Source: Strigamia acuminata (lineage: Eukaryota; Arthropoda; Chilopoda; Geophilomorpha; Linotaeniidae). From it: DNA of 60,000 bases. The notes below the pieces were generated by a model. The model was not told the origin of the DNA, made no database searches, and saw only the letters and a program-made list of their open reading frames with translations. Position numbers and translations under genes: made by a program. Below, one piece after another: positions 43,287 through 53,891 of the stretch (position 1 is the stretch's first letter; every line of letters begins with the position of its first letter). The stretch is from positions 12,818,517 to 12,878,516 of the forward strand of contig OX442318.1 of the NCBI GenBank assembly GCA_949358305.1, given 5' to 3'.

Positions 43287-45480
43287 TTAGTCGCCATCAT
43301 TGCCACCGTCATCATTATCTACAAGTGCATCATGGGGCGGGTTTTCAAATCGTATCCACAGCATCACACCGTGTTTTTCAGCCATTAGCTGCAGCGCACC
43401 AACATCAAATATTGCCTTCTCATCTCGTCAACATGCAAACTCACTGCCAACAACTCCAAACAATCGATTTTTAAGAGATCCTCGATCCCCGACGGCCCCA
43501 ACAAGTCGCACCCATCAATTACCAATGTTCTGAGTTCCAAGTCCGGACGGGCAGATCTGGACAAACGCGGAAGAAAATTCATAGCGGCACGGGCCACCGA
43601 CAAATGACCGGAATCCGGCGGGCCCAGTCGAGCGCTTCTCTTCGCCATCACGTCGGCCAACTCGCGCGCAATTTTATTACTGAATCCGGAGCAACGGAAC
43701 AGACTGAGTTTCTCCAGGTTGGGACACATGGCCAACAACTCGAACAAATAACCGGACGTAACCCAACGATCGTTGGGATCGTACAGGGAAAATTCATACA
43801 AGTCATCAAAGCGCAAATCGCGCAGACAAACTCGATCAAACGTGTCATTTTCCTCCTCCATTTTCAAGTGCGAGTCGTAACGCATGTCGGCAATCAAGAT
43901 ATTCAACTGCTTGAATTTCGTCAAACTTTGCAGCATTTTAGGAGTAAAAATATTCGGAGTGATGTGGATTATGGTCACTTTAGGACAGATGAGCGCGGCT
44001 ATTTCCAATTCCTCCTCAATGTCGTCGTGAAGGTGCACCAACGTCAGCATTTTCAAATTGTATTGCTGCGGTGGCGCGCCGATCGGCTGCAGCGATTTGA
44101 GCCACTTGGAATGGCGAGTGACCAATGTTTTGATCAATTTCATTCTGTTCAGTATCAAATGGTAGCAGTCGATTGGAAGTTCATTGTTCAACTTGACCAT
44201 TTCCAAGGTTCTGCAGAGGGTGGAGGCTTTTTCGCACAGTTTTCTCACGAAATCTTCGGTGCTTCTATTGGCACTAAACTGAACGAGTGGCAGCCGAGCA
44301 ATGTAGGTCGCCGCGTCGTCTTCAACGATGGTGTTGTAAATATCGAGTATCTGGAGGTTTGGCAAAGTCTGGCATAGTTGTTTGGAGGCGTTGGTTGTCA
44401 GTGTACTTTCGTCGGGTAGTGTTAACATCGTCAGATTCTGGGCGAATAGATAGAATTAGTAGAATTAAAACAAATTCTTTGTGAGAATGTCGCGCACAGA
44501 AATGGTTTGTTGTATGTGCATTTTTTTTGGATTTAACATTAGTGTGCATGCAAATTGCTCATGTACGAAATGGGTATACTATTCAATGAAGCATTTTTTG
44601 TAAGAAAAATGTACTTTTATGGATTTTTTGTTAGAAATTGCAATTTTGTTGGAAAATGCAATTTTGTTAGAAAATGCAATTTTGTTAGAAAATGCAATTT
44701 TGTTAGAAAATGCAATTTTGTTAGAAAATGCAATTTTGTTAGAAAATGCAATTTTGTTAGAAAATGCAATTTTGTTAGAAAATGCAATTTTGTTAGAAAA
44801 TGCAATTTTGTTAGAAAAGGCAATTTTGTTAGAAAAGGCATTTTTTTTTCATGAAAACACACTTATCTGTTAATACATAATACACAATATTCAGACCAAC
44901 TTTAACAATAATTTCAAATCCCATCACTGTGTGCGGACACTTCTCTCTCTTTACTTACTTCCAACTTGTGGCCACAAACCCTAAACAAAAAATCCAAATC
45001 AAAATTTGGACTCATAAACTTCAACAACAGTGCATTCTGCTCTTCGTGTACAAAGAGAGCGACATCCCACGCCCCTGGCTCGCGAACAACTGGGTCCCAA
45101 AACTCCGGGAAATTCATCTTCATCAGCATTTCTTCACGAACATTACGAGCTAAATCAAACAATTTCACATTAATATTTCCAAAAAAAAATCCATAAACCC
45201 GTGACACTCCACCTGGTTCCACGTCTTGACTGGGTTCATAGGTACCACTCAGAAATCCGAACAGGTTAGGAGGCCAAAGTAAGTGAAAAAAAAAATTCCC
45301 AACGTCTCGAATCACCGCGAATTTCCCGGTATCCGGCTGGGCCTGTCCAGCAATGACTTCGTCGAAGTAATCTATTAATTCCAGTGTGGTACTCACTCGA
45401 TCGTCCTCAATTTCTTCAACAGGACGTTCAATAATACGCCTGAATAGAATTTTAATAGACATATCCTTTAATGATTGCAT
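43287..45480 (-). pseudogene. LRR-family gene, copy H, with a one-base frameshift
   Basis: Exons 45480-45213, 45149-44959 and 44437 onward join in phase, and the frame is family-like through RRQY. Near 43405 the run after AACATC has one A fewer than in copies C, F and G (AACGTCAAAATA there). The frame shifts and stops at 43385 instead of the family stop at 43287, replacing the last about 38 residues (xALQLMAEKHGV.. and the acidic tail) by a few unrelated ones. The rest of the protein is undamaged, so a C-terminally shortened product is still possible. Intron 2 holds the 18-base minisatellite. Confidence 0.75.
44637..44840. repeat. Intronic minisatellite of copy H
   Basis: About eleven copies of the 18-base unit AAAATGCAATTTTGTTAG, the last two with AAGG for AATG. 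Because 18 is a multiple of three, three frames stay open across it; those ORFs are not genes. Confidence 0.95.
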
Positions 45481-46680
45481 TTTCGATATTCCGACGTGAG
45501 ATTTTGGTCTTGGTCGGGCAGTTCTGAATTTCCAACAATGGTTACTGCAGCAACAGGTAAACAAACAACTGTTGATCAACAATCAACGAAATCTAGTAAA
45601 AAGCAACAACCAAAAGAGTGGTTGACATGGCGTATTATCTTTTTATTTCTGAATACAAATCAAATCGATTTAGTGCAGATTCAGCCTCTGACAACTCCTT
45701 TGGTCACGATTATCGCTGCGGCTGCTATCTTCGCTTCGTCCACCATACAAAATCATTGAGAATCGAAGCATTGAGTTTTTTCGTTTTTCATTTTATATTT
45801 TATTTTACACCTTGGACATTTCCGAGATTTAAAATTAAACTAAACTAAATTCCACAAACAAAAATGTTTTTATTGAAAAAATGAGATTTGATGAAATAAA
45901 TTGCACAAAAATTGAGATCTGATGAAATAAATTGCACAAATTTCAAAAAGATGCAGAATAAATGCAATACAATGCAGAAAAACTTAAAATTACGCAAAGA
46001 AATCATAAAATGCAACAGAACGCATAAAAACCCGCAAAAAAGCAAAAAATTGCGATAAAATGCAGAAAAACAACAACAAAATTCCAAAAATTGCTTACAA
46101 ATGAAAGAAATTACTTAAAAATGAAAAAAAATTGCTTAAAAATGGAAAAAAGTGTTTGCTTAAAAATGGAAAAAAGTGTTTGCTTAAAAATTTTTTTCTA
46201 TTGAAAAGAAAAATAATAAACTAAAATAAGCCTCTTTTTTGTGTACAAATAAAAAGAAAATTAATTTGGCAACTGAATAAACTAAGTTTTAAAAATCGGG
46301 TTCGGACATTTTAATTCGGCGCAGGTATCGGTATCGGCTGATATTCGGTTGACGATTATCGGTATCGGCGATACTGCAAAATATCGATATCGGTTAAAGT
46401 CTAGTAGAAATCAACAGAAAAGTGATGGAGGAACAAAATCACAAGCGACTGCACGTGTTGAAACTCAAACCCAAAGTTACTATTCTGTAGAATGCCATAA
46501 ATCTTTAATTCTGGAAATTAATATAAAATGATAAAAAACGCCAGATGAAATCATTAGTTAACAAAATAATGAGGTAATGACATATTAAAACAGAACATCA
46601 AACGTATCAAAACAGATAATATTCTGATTTGAAAGATAAATATATGACACAATAAGTTTAATACATATATTTTGTAATCA
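45481..46680. other. AT-rich spacer without a supported gene
   Basis: 45500-45570 carries the conserved upstream block of copy H. The remainder is A-rich, with loosely repeated AAATTGCTTAAAAATG and ATGCAGAAAAA words. No coding pattern seen. Confidence 0.5.
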
Positions 46681-47156
46681 TCTATATAAATAAAAATGTA
46701 ACTGTGTTTTCTGTTCGTTATGTATGCACTCCGAAAGTTCTTGACCGATTGCTTTGAAATTTGGACACAACGTTGAGTTCGAATTGGGGAATGTTCTTAT
46801 ATACCTGTGATACCTGTGACATGTTTTTATACACCTGTAACAGGTAAAAACGTGCTTTTTCCAAACAAACATGGCGGCGTCGATTCTAGCGCCATCTGTT
46901 GCACGCTTTGCACCCTATTCAAACCTGGCGTGGATCCAAGATGGCGGCGTCCATCTCAGCAGCAGCAGCATTGCCAGAACGCTTATTTTTGAATTTTTGA
47001 GCGGTTTTTTCGGGGAATATTCGGTACCAACACCAGAGGAACATTTTAAAGGCGACGGCGGCCATTTTTGTAGGAAAAACGTCGCGAAGACTTTCGTACA
47101 ACGAGGGAACGTCGTATAAACGTTGTACGACGGACGAATGCGGACATTTGTCAGTA

Positions 47157-47741
47157 GGGGGTTTCATTAAATGAGTGATTAGTTGATTACTTTGATTACT
47201 TTGATTAGTTGATTATTTGATGTATCATGTGACTGGATTCAACCAATCCTGAGAATAATCACTTCAGCAAATAAGCAACTAATCAAGTAATCAAGTAATC
47301 ATCCTAAAACATGATTTTCTGCTGACTTGGGCGATTATGAGTGCTCTCTCAACTCAAACCAACATGGCGGCGCCACACCCGCTTCAGCTACACAAGGTCA
47401 TAATTTAACAAAGTGTGCTCAGTTTAGGTTAAACTGAACACACAAAACAAGTTAGGGAGTTGCAATTGTTACTTGTAGCAACTTTTTTTAAACAATTGCT
47501 ACGTATCTAGGTTACACTTTAAACAATTCCGCCCATCGGAACAATCTACATGTTACGGTTGCTGCATCACCTTTTCAGGTTTCCCCTTGCATGTTTGCAC
47601 AGAAAGTCATGTGACCAACACATAATCACACCTACCAATAATCACATAATCAGATTTTTTGTTTGGCCCTCAATAATTGAGTGATTATGATTATTGCAAT
47701 AATCAAAGTAATCAACTAATCACTCATTTAATGAAACCCCT
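47157..47741. mobile_element. MITE 5b (copy 2, nested in the Helitron)
   Basis: Same family as 34640-35134: ends GGGGTTTCATTAAATGA, TA duplications at 47155-47156 and 47742-47743. It has about 90 extra bases in its right half (near 47540-47635) that the first copy lacks. Confidence 0.8.
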
Positions 47742-47849
47742 TATTAGAAAACGTGGATCGAAACGCGACAAGCGAGTGGAAACGTGGGTCGGACGAGATA
47801 CAAGAATAAATTATTTTTTAATTACTTGCATCTGTTGGACGTGAATCCA

Positions 47850-48230
47850 AGGGATTTCCATGTGATTTATTTTCACGGGACTTCCACGGGATTTATTTAT
47901 TTCCACAGGATTTCCACGGTATTTCTTCGGGATTTATTTGCACAGGATTTCGACGGGATTTATTTGCACGGGATTTCCGCGGGATTTCCAGTTTCCACAA
48001 AATTTATTTGCACGGAATTTCTATGAGATTTTTACGGGATTTCCACAAGATTTGCACGGGATTTCCAAAGGATTTATTTGCACAGGATTTCCACGGGATT
48101 TATTTCCACGGAATTTCCACGAAATTTACTTCCATGGAATTTATTTCCACGGGATTTACTTCCATAAGATTTATTTCCACGGGATTTCCACGTTATTTAC
48201 TTCCATGGGATTTATTTACACGGGATTTAT
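47850..48230 (+). repeat. Degenerate GGGATTTCCACGGGATTTATTT tandem repeat
   Basis: Alternating GGGATTTCCAC and GGGATTTATTT units over about 380 bases. At least five GGGATTTCCA words occur. The overlapping plus-strand ORFs (FICTGFPRDF type) are by-products. Confidence 0.85.
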
Positions 48231-48717
48231 TTATGAGCCACAGCAACGCGTGGCCGGGTACAGCTTGTAATAAATAAATACAAAGGCATTTTACATGTTT
48301 TGTCATAAAAGAAAAATATATCAAAAATGTTTTTAAGTAATAACAATTAGTCCATTAGAATGTGCATTTATATATCATTTTGCGATTTCATCTTTTATAT
48401 AAGTTACATCCTCTAACCCGAATAATGCAGCCTGTACAACCAATGCTCCTACACAAAATAATAATTATTCATAATACGCTGTAATTACATCTCATAATGT
48501 CGTAAAATGTCGTAATTTGTGAAAATTTTGCTTAAATGAGGTCAGGTGATAAGATCATGTAATCATAACAATGCTGCAACTGGTGAGGGGGCAAATATCA
48601 CAACTTTAGCATTATTTTTGTTATTTATTTCAAACGTTGAGCTTCACAGTTGCGAGAAAACGAATTGAATAAAAACAGCGTTACCATTGTAATGCAACTT
48701 AGCCATATACAGAAACG

Positions 48718-49324
48718 ATGGAACCGTTCAAATATTCGAGAGTTGAAAGTTTTCCCGGGCCCAAGTATTTGAATGACACAAACGCAATTGCGGCACCGAA
48801 GATGTGCTTTAAGCAGGTAAATAACAATTTTTAAATTTATTTTTTCCTTTATTGGCCAACCAACAAACCAAGCCATTTTTACGTATTCGACTGTAATGAT
48901 TATTTGAAAAAAGAAGATGTGTTGGAGTTGAGATTTTTTTTTTTCAAAAGTGAACTACTGTATATCTGACATCTGTTTTTAGCAAAGTAGACAAAACGGA
49001 GTATTTTCAATGCATCTCTCAACCAATCACAGCGCGCCTTGAAAATAATAAGTTCATGTCTGACGTTGTAGCCACTCCAAATGAAACTTACGAATTTTCA
49101 CGTGGACATTACAGGAGCCGCCAGAACCTAGTGGGAATTTCTTCGAAATTAACTGGAAATTAGAAGCCGTGGACGATTCTAACCCATCACTAATATGCAC
49201 GGCCACAGTAGCCATGCTTGACAAAGAAAGAATTCATCCGAGTGTCGACGGATGGCCGGGAACTTTTGACTATATTAGTGCAATTATGACTCAAGGAACA
49301 TTTATTCCGTCGGCTGGTGTTTAG
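48718..49324 (+). CDS. Single MBT-repeat protein, two exons
   Basis: Exon a 48718-48816 (ATG; MEPFKYSRVESFPGPKYLND, then AIAAPKMCFKQ) ends before GTAAAT. Exon b 49115-49324 follows TTACAG and reads EPPEPSGNFFEINWKLEAVD, then DSNPSLICTATVAMLDKERI, then SVDGWPGTFDYIS, and stops at TAG 49322. Joined in phase 0 it gives 103 residues. This matches the order of an MBT repeat (..YL..T.A.AAP..CF.., F.xxxKLEAVD..NP.LIC.ATV, DGW...FDY), a histone methyl-lysine reader fold found in L3MBTL, SCM and SFMBT proteins. Known members carry two to four repeats, so this is either a miniature gene, a fragment of a larger one, or a relic. The C-terminal part of the repeat (normally ..HPVGWC) is replaced by FIPSAGV. 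Confidence 0.65.
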
Positions 49325-49365
49325 TTAGGAGTCGAAAACTAAAATATTCCACAATTTAAGTAATA

Positions 49366-49506
49366 ACCGATATTTTTAAATTTTTTGCTTTACTGTTGCG
49401 GATCAGATTTTTATGGATGCCGCCGTTCAAACTCTAGCAGGGAACCGATACCGATATTTTTAAATTTTTTGCTTTACTGTTGCGGATCAGATTTTTATGG
49501 ATGCCG
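49366..49506 (+). repeat. Direct duplication of about 57 bases
   Basis: The segment CCGATATTTTTAAATTTTTT..GGATCAGATTTTTATGGATGCCG occurs at about 49368-49424 and again at about 49450-49506, just downstream of the MBT exons. Confidence 0.85.
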
Positions 49507-49578
49507 TTCGAGCACGGACTGTTGTGAAATAACTACTGGTCAAGTGTATCGAATTATTATCAGAAGAGGAAGAGGAAT

Positions 49579-51418
49579 AGTTATGAGCCCCAGTGCATCA
49601 AGTATTAAACCCAAAACCGCTTTGGCTACAATAGACGAAGCAGGAGAAAGAGAGAGAGAGAGAGTTTTCATTCTAATTTCCTTATTCGTAGTCATTGTTT
49701 ATTTTGTATTCTATTTCATTATTTAAAGTGTTATTAAATTTAAGATTAAGATTGATTTGAAAAACTTGGTCATTGTTATTATTTTATGTAAGTTATAAGC
49801 CTTTGGTATAAGCAAAAGAGAATGAGAGATGAATGGGGCCCAACGAGTTTAGAACTTTCAGTTGAGAAAATACTTTTGGTTTATATTTAAACAAGTGTTA
49901 TCCTAATTAATAAATACCGCAAATACAGGAAAATAGCGCTTCCCGATTGGCCGTGGGAACTAGGATTACATTTTGATGTGCCAATTTGAAACAATTCAAA
50001 CACATGAACGATTGCTGGATGAAGGAAAAGAATTCACATTTAAAAGCAATAGTGTTTGCTTTTTTTCAAACAACTGAGTCAGAAATGTGGGACTTAATGA
50101 ATGGACTCGATTGCAAGTATTGCGATCAGGTCCATTTAATTTCATATGAATTTTCATTAATTAAAATTGGCCATGTTATCTCCAATTATAATGTATCGCA
50201 TCACAGTTTGTCCGCTGAAATTGAAGAAAATGAAACGAATACTGATTATCATTTTTATTTTTTTGTGTGTCAGTGTAATGGATTATTTTCTATGACAAGA
50301 AAATAACAAAATAATATATGTAAGGTTGATAAATCACTTAACAATACTGTATAAATTCTTCCCATTATAAATTAATAATAAAATGGGTGTCATGCGCAAT
50401 ATTTCAAACAGTGACACATGTACAACTGGAATTTTATAAAGACTTTTCAAGAGCAACTACATTTTTATGTTTCTTGCAGGCGCCATTTACTGTTTGTTAA
50501 AAGTATTTATTTTAATTTGATTATTTGATTATTCATTATTATAAGAATTATTGCAGATTAAGATTGATTTGAGAAACTTGGTCATTGTTATTATTTTATG
50601 TGTAAGTCTTTTTTATAAGCAAATTCATTATAATTTTTTTTTTAAATTATACATTTTAATGATAAATTTTTTTTAAATTATGCATTTTAATGATAATTTT
50701 TTTTTAAATTTTTTTTAGAATTGAATGATGATTTTTGATAAAAATTGCCGGCGCAGACCGAGTTCGGGCTTGGCTATTCATACACATTTTTGATATTCCT
50801 TAACGTTATCTTTCTCAATGACTTTCAGGATGCTATCGCAAAAATTACCTTAAGGGTTTCTTTAGAATTTGCCCTCTCCTTCATGAAAGGAGTCATTGAT
50901 TACTTGATTGACAAAATAGATCAACAGTAAAGCAAATTATATTTTGCTATATATTGCTATAATGCATTTTATTTTGCTATAATGCATTTTATTCTGCTAT
51001 AATGCATTTTATTTTGCTATAATGCATTTTATTTTTCTATAATGCATTTTAGTTTGCTATAATGCATTTTATTTTGCTATAATGCATTCTATTTTGCTAT
51101 AATGCATTTTATTTTTCTATAATGCATTTTATTTTGCTATAATGAAAAACCACAAGCTATCTAAAACAACAAGGTCGATTTAACAGCAGAAACCGAAACC
51201 CAGACGAAACTTTGGAAGATGAGATAGTGGAAGAAGAGGAAAAGAACAGTACTCCAACAGATGAACAGATAGACAGGGCAAGAAAATGGAGTCTGCAGCT
51301 TTCGAGCCGCATTAGAAAATACAGGAAAATACCGCTTCCCGATTTGTTGTGGGAACTATATAACAAATTGGTTGGGGAAACCAAAGGGCCAATGGGCAGC
51401 GTTTCGAACATTGATTGA
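49579..51418 (+). other. Duplicated region with short, unproven ORFs
   Basis: 49745-49790 (AAGATTGATTTG..AACTTGGTCATTG) recurs at 50562-50600, and 49922-49965 (CAGGAAAATA.CGCTTCCCGATT) recurs at 51322-51360, so the stretch contains a diverged local duplication. Possible coding pieces are 49579-49726 (47 codons, hydrophobic C-terminus), 49986-50306 (106 codons) and 51212-51418 (acidic start, then RARKWSLQLSSRIRKYRK). None has a recognisable domain. Confidence 0.25.
50936..51141. repeat. 21-base tandem repeat
   Basis: About nine copies of TTGCTATAATGCATTTTATTT with single-base variants, one unit per 21 bases. Confidence 0.95.
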
Positions 51419-51560
51419 TAATTGAAACAATCGACCAATTCGAGATTTTAACTTTTTTTTTCTGAAATTTATCTTTTATATCCATTTTTTAACTCAAGTT
51501 CTTTTTTTTCCCTTTATTATTACTTTTTAGGCAACTTATTGAAGAGTTCTTACAACTCGA

Positions 51561-51752
51561 TGTGACTCTCTAATTTAGACACGGAAAACATGTTCACTCT
51601 CATTTATTGAACTCGTCATACACAACTGAATTCCAGAATATATGTTGCCATGGTTAGCTTCCAAACAATCACCAACCATGGCACATTGTTACAACAATCA
51701 TATAATGCCGTCAATTCACACTTAATAGTTAATTTACAATCAGAATCTAACA
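51561..51752 (-). repeat. Putative 3' LTR of the second gypsy element
   Basis: Read on the minus strand it starts TGTTAGATTCTGATTG directly after a purine tract CTGGGGAGGAA (51753-51763), contains AATAAA (near 51608) and ends GAGAGTCACA. No second copy is available in the window to confirm the borders. Confidence 0.5.
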
Positions 51753-51983
51753 TTCCTCCCCAGTTACAATGTTCACAACTTGTAATTTCACACTTTTAAA
51801 TTAACCAAATAACCATATCTAATATCTATTGATCAAAACTTCTTCACAACACTTTACAATTTTCAACTTTCAACCAAGAAACCACAAACTACAACTCTTG
51901 CCTTTTTGCTAATAAAAACAACCTCTTTATACATTTTCAAACAATTTCCTTGCTTTTCACAATAACTCCATTAAACTCCATCA

Positions 51984-53363
51984 TTACTTTTCCTTATCTG
52001 CCATGCGTTTCAACAGCAGGCGGGTCCTGTCTGCGTCCTCCTTACTATAGATCTGCGTTTTGTCTGGAGGCCCTTTAGCCGTCTTCTTCGTTGGTAAGGT
52101 GGTGCGTGGTGCCCCTCTCTCCAGGGAATCTGCCGTCCCACTTGGACCAGGTTGATCAGGGTCTGCAATGGGCTCCATACGCACCATCTCCGCGACCTTC
52201 AGCCCGTGCTTGGGTAGTCTCGCCACTGGAACATTGCGGTAACTAGCCAAAACCGTTTCCTCGTCATCGTCCTCCTCCCCCGAGGAGAGGTCTTTGTAAT
52301 TAATTTCGATGTTCCTGGCCGCCCGGGTTCTCGGTCTCTGCCCCGTGTTGACGACGTCGCGCTGGGGTTCCTCCATCTGCTGATCGACCGCTACCTCCTC
52401 AGCCATCATCGGCGCGCGTGGCGCGTCCGGAACGAGCACAGGAACTTGACCACCCGCTGGTAACACTTGAGCTCCTACAGGTGTCTGCACGGGTGTTGGG
52501 AGCCTCACAACTTGCGGTGGGGTGAGGAAAGGCTGTGGTGGCGTCGGTGGTGTCGGGGGCGGCATCAGGGGTGGGGTCCCCGGCAACGGCGCATACGTGT
52601 AAACTCTCAACTCGCCCCCACTTTCAGGAGTCACCGGCGCCACAACCGGCACTGAAGTCACCACCTCACTCGGGTCCGCCGCATCCCGTCTCCTCACATG
52701 GTTCAGATGCCTGACCACTATCTTGTTGGTTTGCAGATCTCTCATCCGATAGACCACTTCGCCACTCCTCTCCAGTACAACCCCTGGCCGCCACGGTGGA
52801 GTACTTGCCGGAAACGACTTGTACCATAACTTGTCGCCGACGGTGAAATGTCTGAAACGAGAGTTAGTAGCCGCCACACTTACTGCGCATCTGGGTTTTA
52901 CCAAGTCCAAAAAGGTGAAAGGCTGTCGCCCAATAAATAACATTGCTGGCGACTGATTGTCTCGCCCGCGGAAACTCGTATGTTGATAAAGCATGAGTCT
53001 CAGTAAGCGCAATTCCAAATCCCCCTTGGTGAACTTTGACAGGCGGTCTTTAACCCAACGCACTGCGCGTTCGGCCTGCCCGTTAGACTGGGCGTGGTAT
53101 GGAGGGGAGAACATATGTTCGACCCCATTTCTCCTCAAAAAACTGGCAAATTCTGCAGACGCAAATTGGGCCTTATTATCACTGGCTAAGAGATGGGGGA
53201 GCCCAAAAATGCTAAACACGCGTCTGAGAATCGAGATTGTGGTCGCTGAAGTGGCCGTTCGTGTCGCCCTCGCCTCGATCCACCCAGAGTAGGCATCAAC
53301 CAACACCAAAACCATCTGGGACTGAATGGGACCGGCGTAGTCGATGTGCACACGGGCCCACGG
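51984..53363 (-). pseudogene. pol: Gypsy element 2: integrase core and C-terminus
   Basis: Open frame from the right-hand border at 53363: VHIDYAGPI (first Asp), LLASDNKAQFAS (second Asp, with K-A instead of the usual G-P/T), SNGQAERAVRWVKDRLSKF (Glu), followed by a Pro-rich and acidic tail. It lacks its own start; its natural 5' continuation lies beyond the solo LTR at 53364-53891. Together with 53897-55444 and 55452-56105 it is one broken minus-strand pol. Confidence 0.85.
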
Positions 53364-53891
53364 TGTTGGTCTAAAGACCATGTTTTTATCGATGTATATA
53401 TTTTATTTCTTCTTGATTTCCCATTATGTTTAGATATTCAGCGCATATCAGTTATTATTTGATTGTTTTCGATGTTAACTTTAATTTAGCGCTGTCTCGT
53501 ATGTAATTCCATACCATTATCATATTCTCATATGATTTGTCCTATTATCAAATGATTTGTTCATATTCAATGTCAATTTTCGGCACCAGAGTGCCACCAT
53601 CACTGTATCCATAAATCCAAGATGGCGCGATCCTTTGATTCCAGCTCCTTGGATATTTTCCACCTGTTTTGTAATGTATATTTGGTTTTATAAAGTGTTT
53701 TATATATTTTTGACATTGTGTTGGGTCTATTCATTGCTTTAGAGCAGCCCACAGTGCGTATAAGCGACCTTACGTCGCGCACTTTGTTTGCAAGCGATAC
53801 GGATCGTATCGCCGCCGTCCGCGCGTGTAGTGCGGCTCCAAACACGCTTCCAATCGGTGATAACCGATATTTTGCGCATTCTCTGTCTACA
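53364..53891. mobile_element. Solo LTR nested in gypsy element 2
   Basis: A 528-base insert starting TGTTGGTCTAAAG and ending CTGTCTACA (TG..CA), flanked by a perfect 5-base duplication CACGG (53359-53363 and 53892-53896). Host element homology resumes on each side exactly at the duplication. Size, ends and duplication fit a solo LTR. A TATA-like stretch (near 53690) is present. The family is not identified. Confidence 0.85.

Larger units (their letters stand above)
46681..48267 (+). mobile_element. Non-autonomous Helitron-like element
   Basis: Starts TCTATATAAATAAAAATGTA after an A, and ends GGCCGGGTACAGCTTG before a T. This is the A/T insertion site and the TC..CTRR-like ends known for Helitrons (CTTG here instead of the usual CTAG). 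The start resembles common animal Helitron termini (TATATAAA.., then TTGACCGATTGCTTTGAAAT). No Rep/helicase is encoded. A TA-MITE (47157-47741) is nested inside, followed by the GGGATTTCC repeat block. Confidence 0.7.

Noticed and set aside
43604-44377. 257-codon plus-strand ORF
   Set aside because: It is the antisense shadow of the LRR exon of copy H; the minus-strand frame has conserved paralogues and splice sites.
44555-44873. Long open frames in three reading frames with repeated peptides (CNFVRK, AILLEN, FLTKLH)
   Set aside because: They come from an 18-base tandem repeat whose length is a multiple of three; no start context, domain or composition supports coding.
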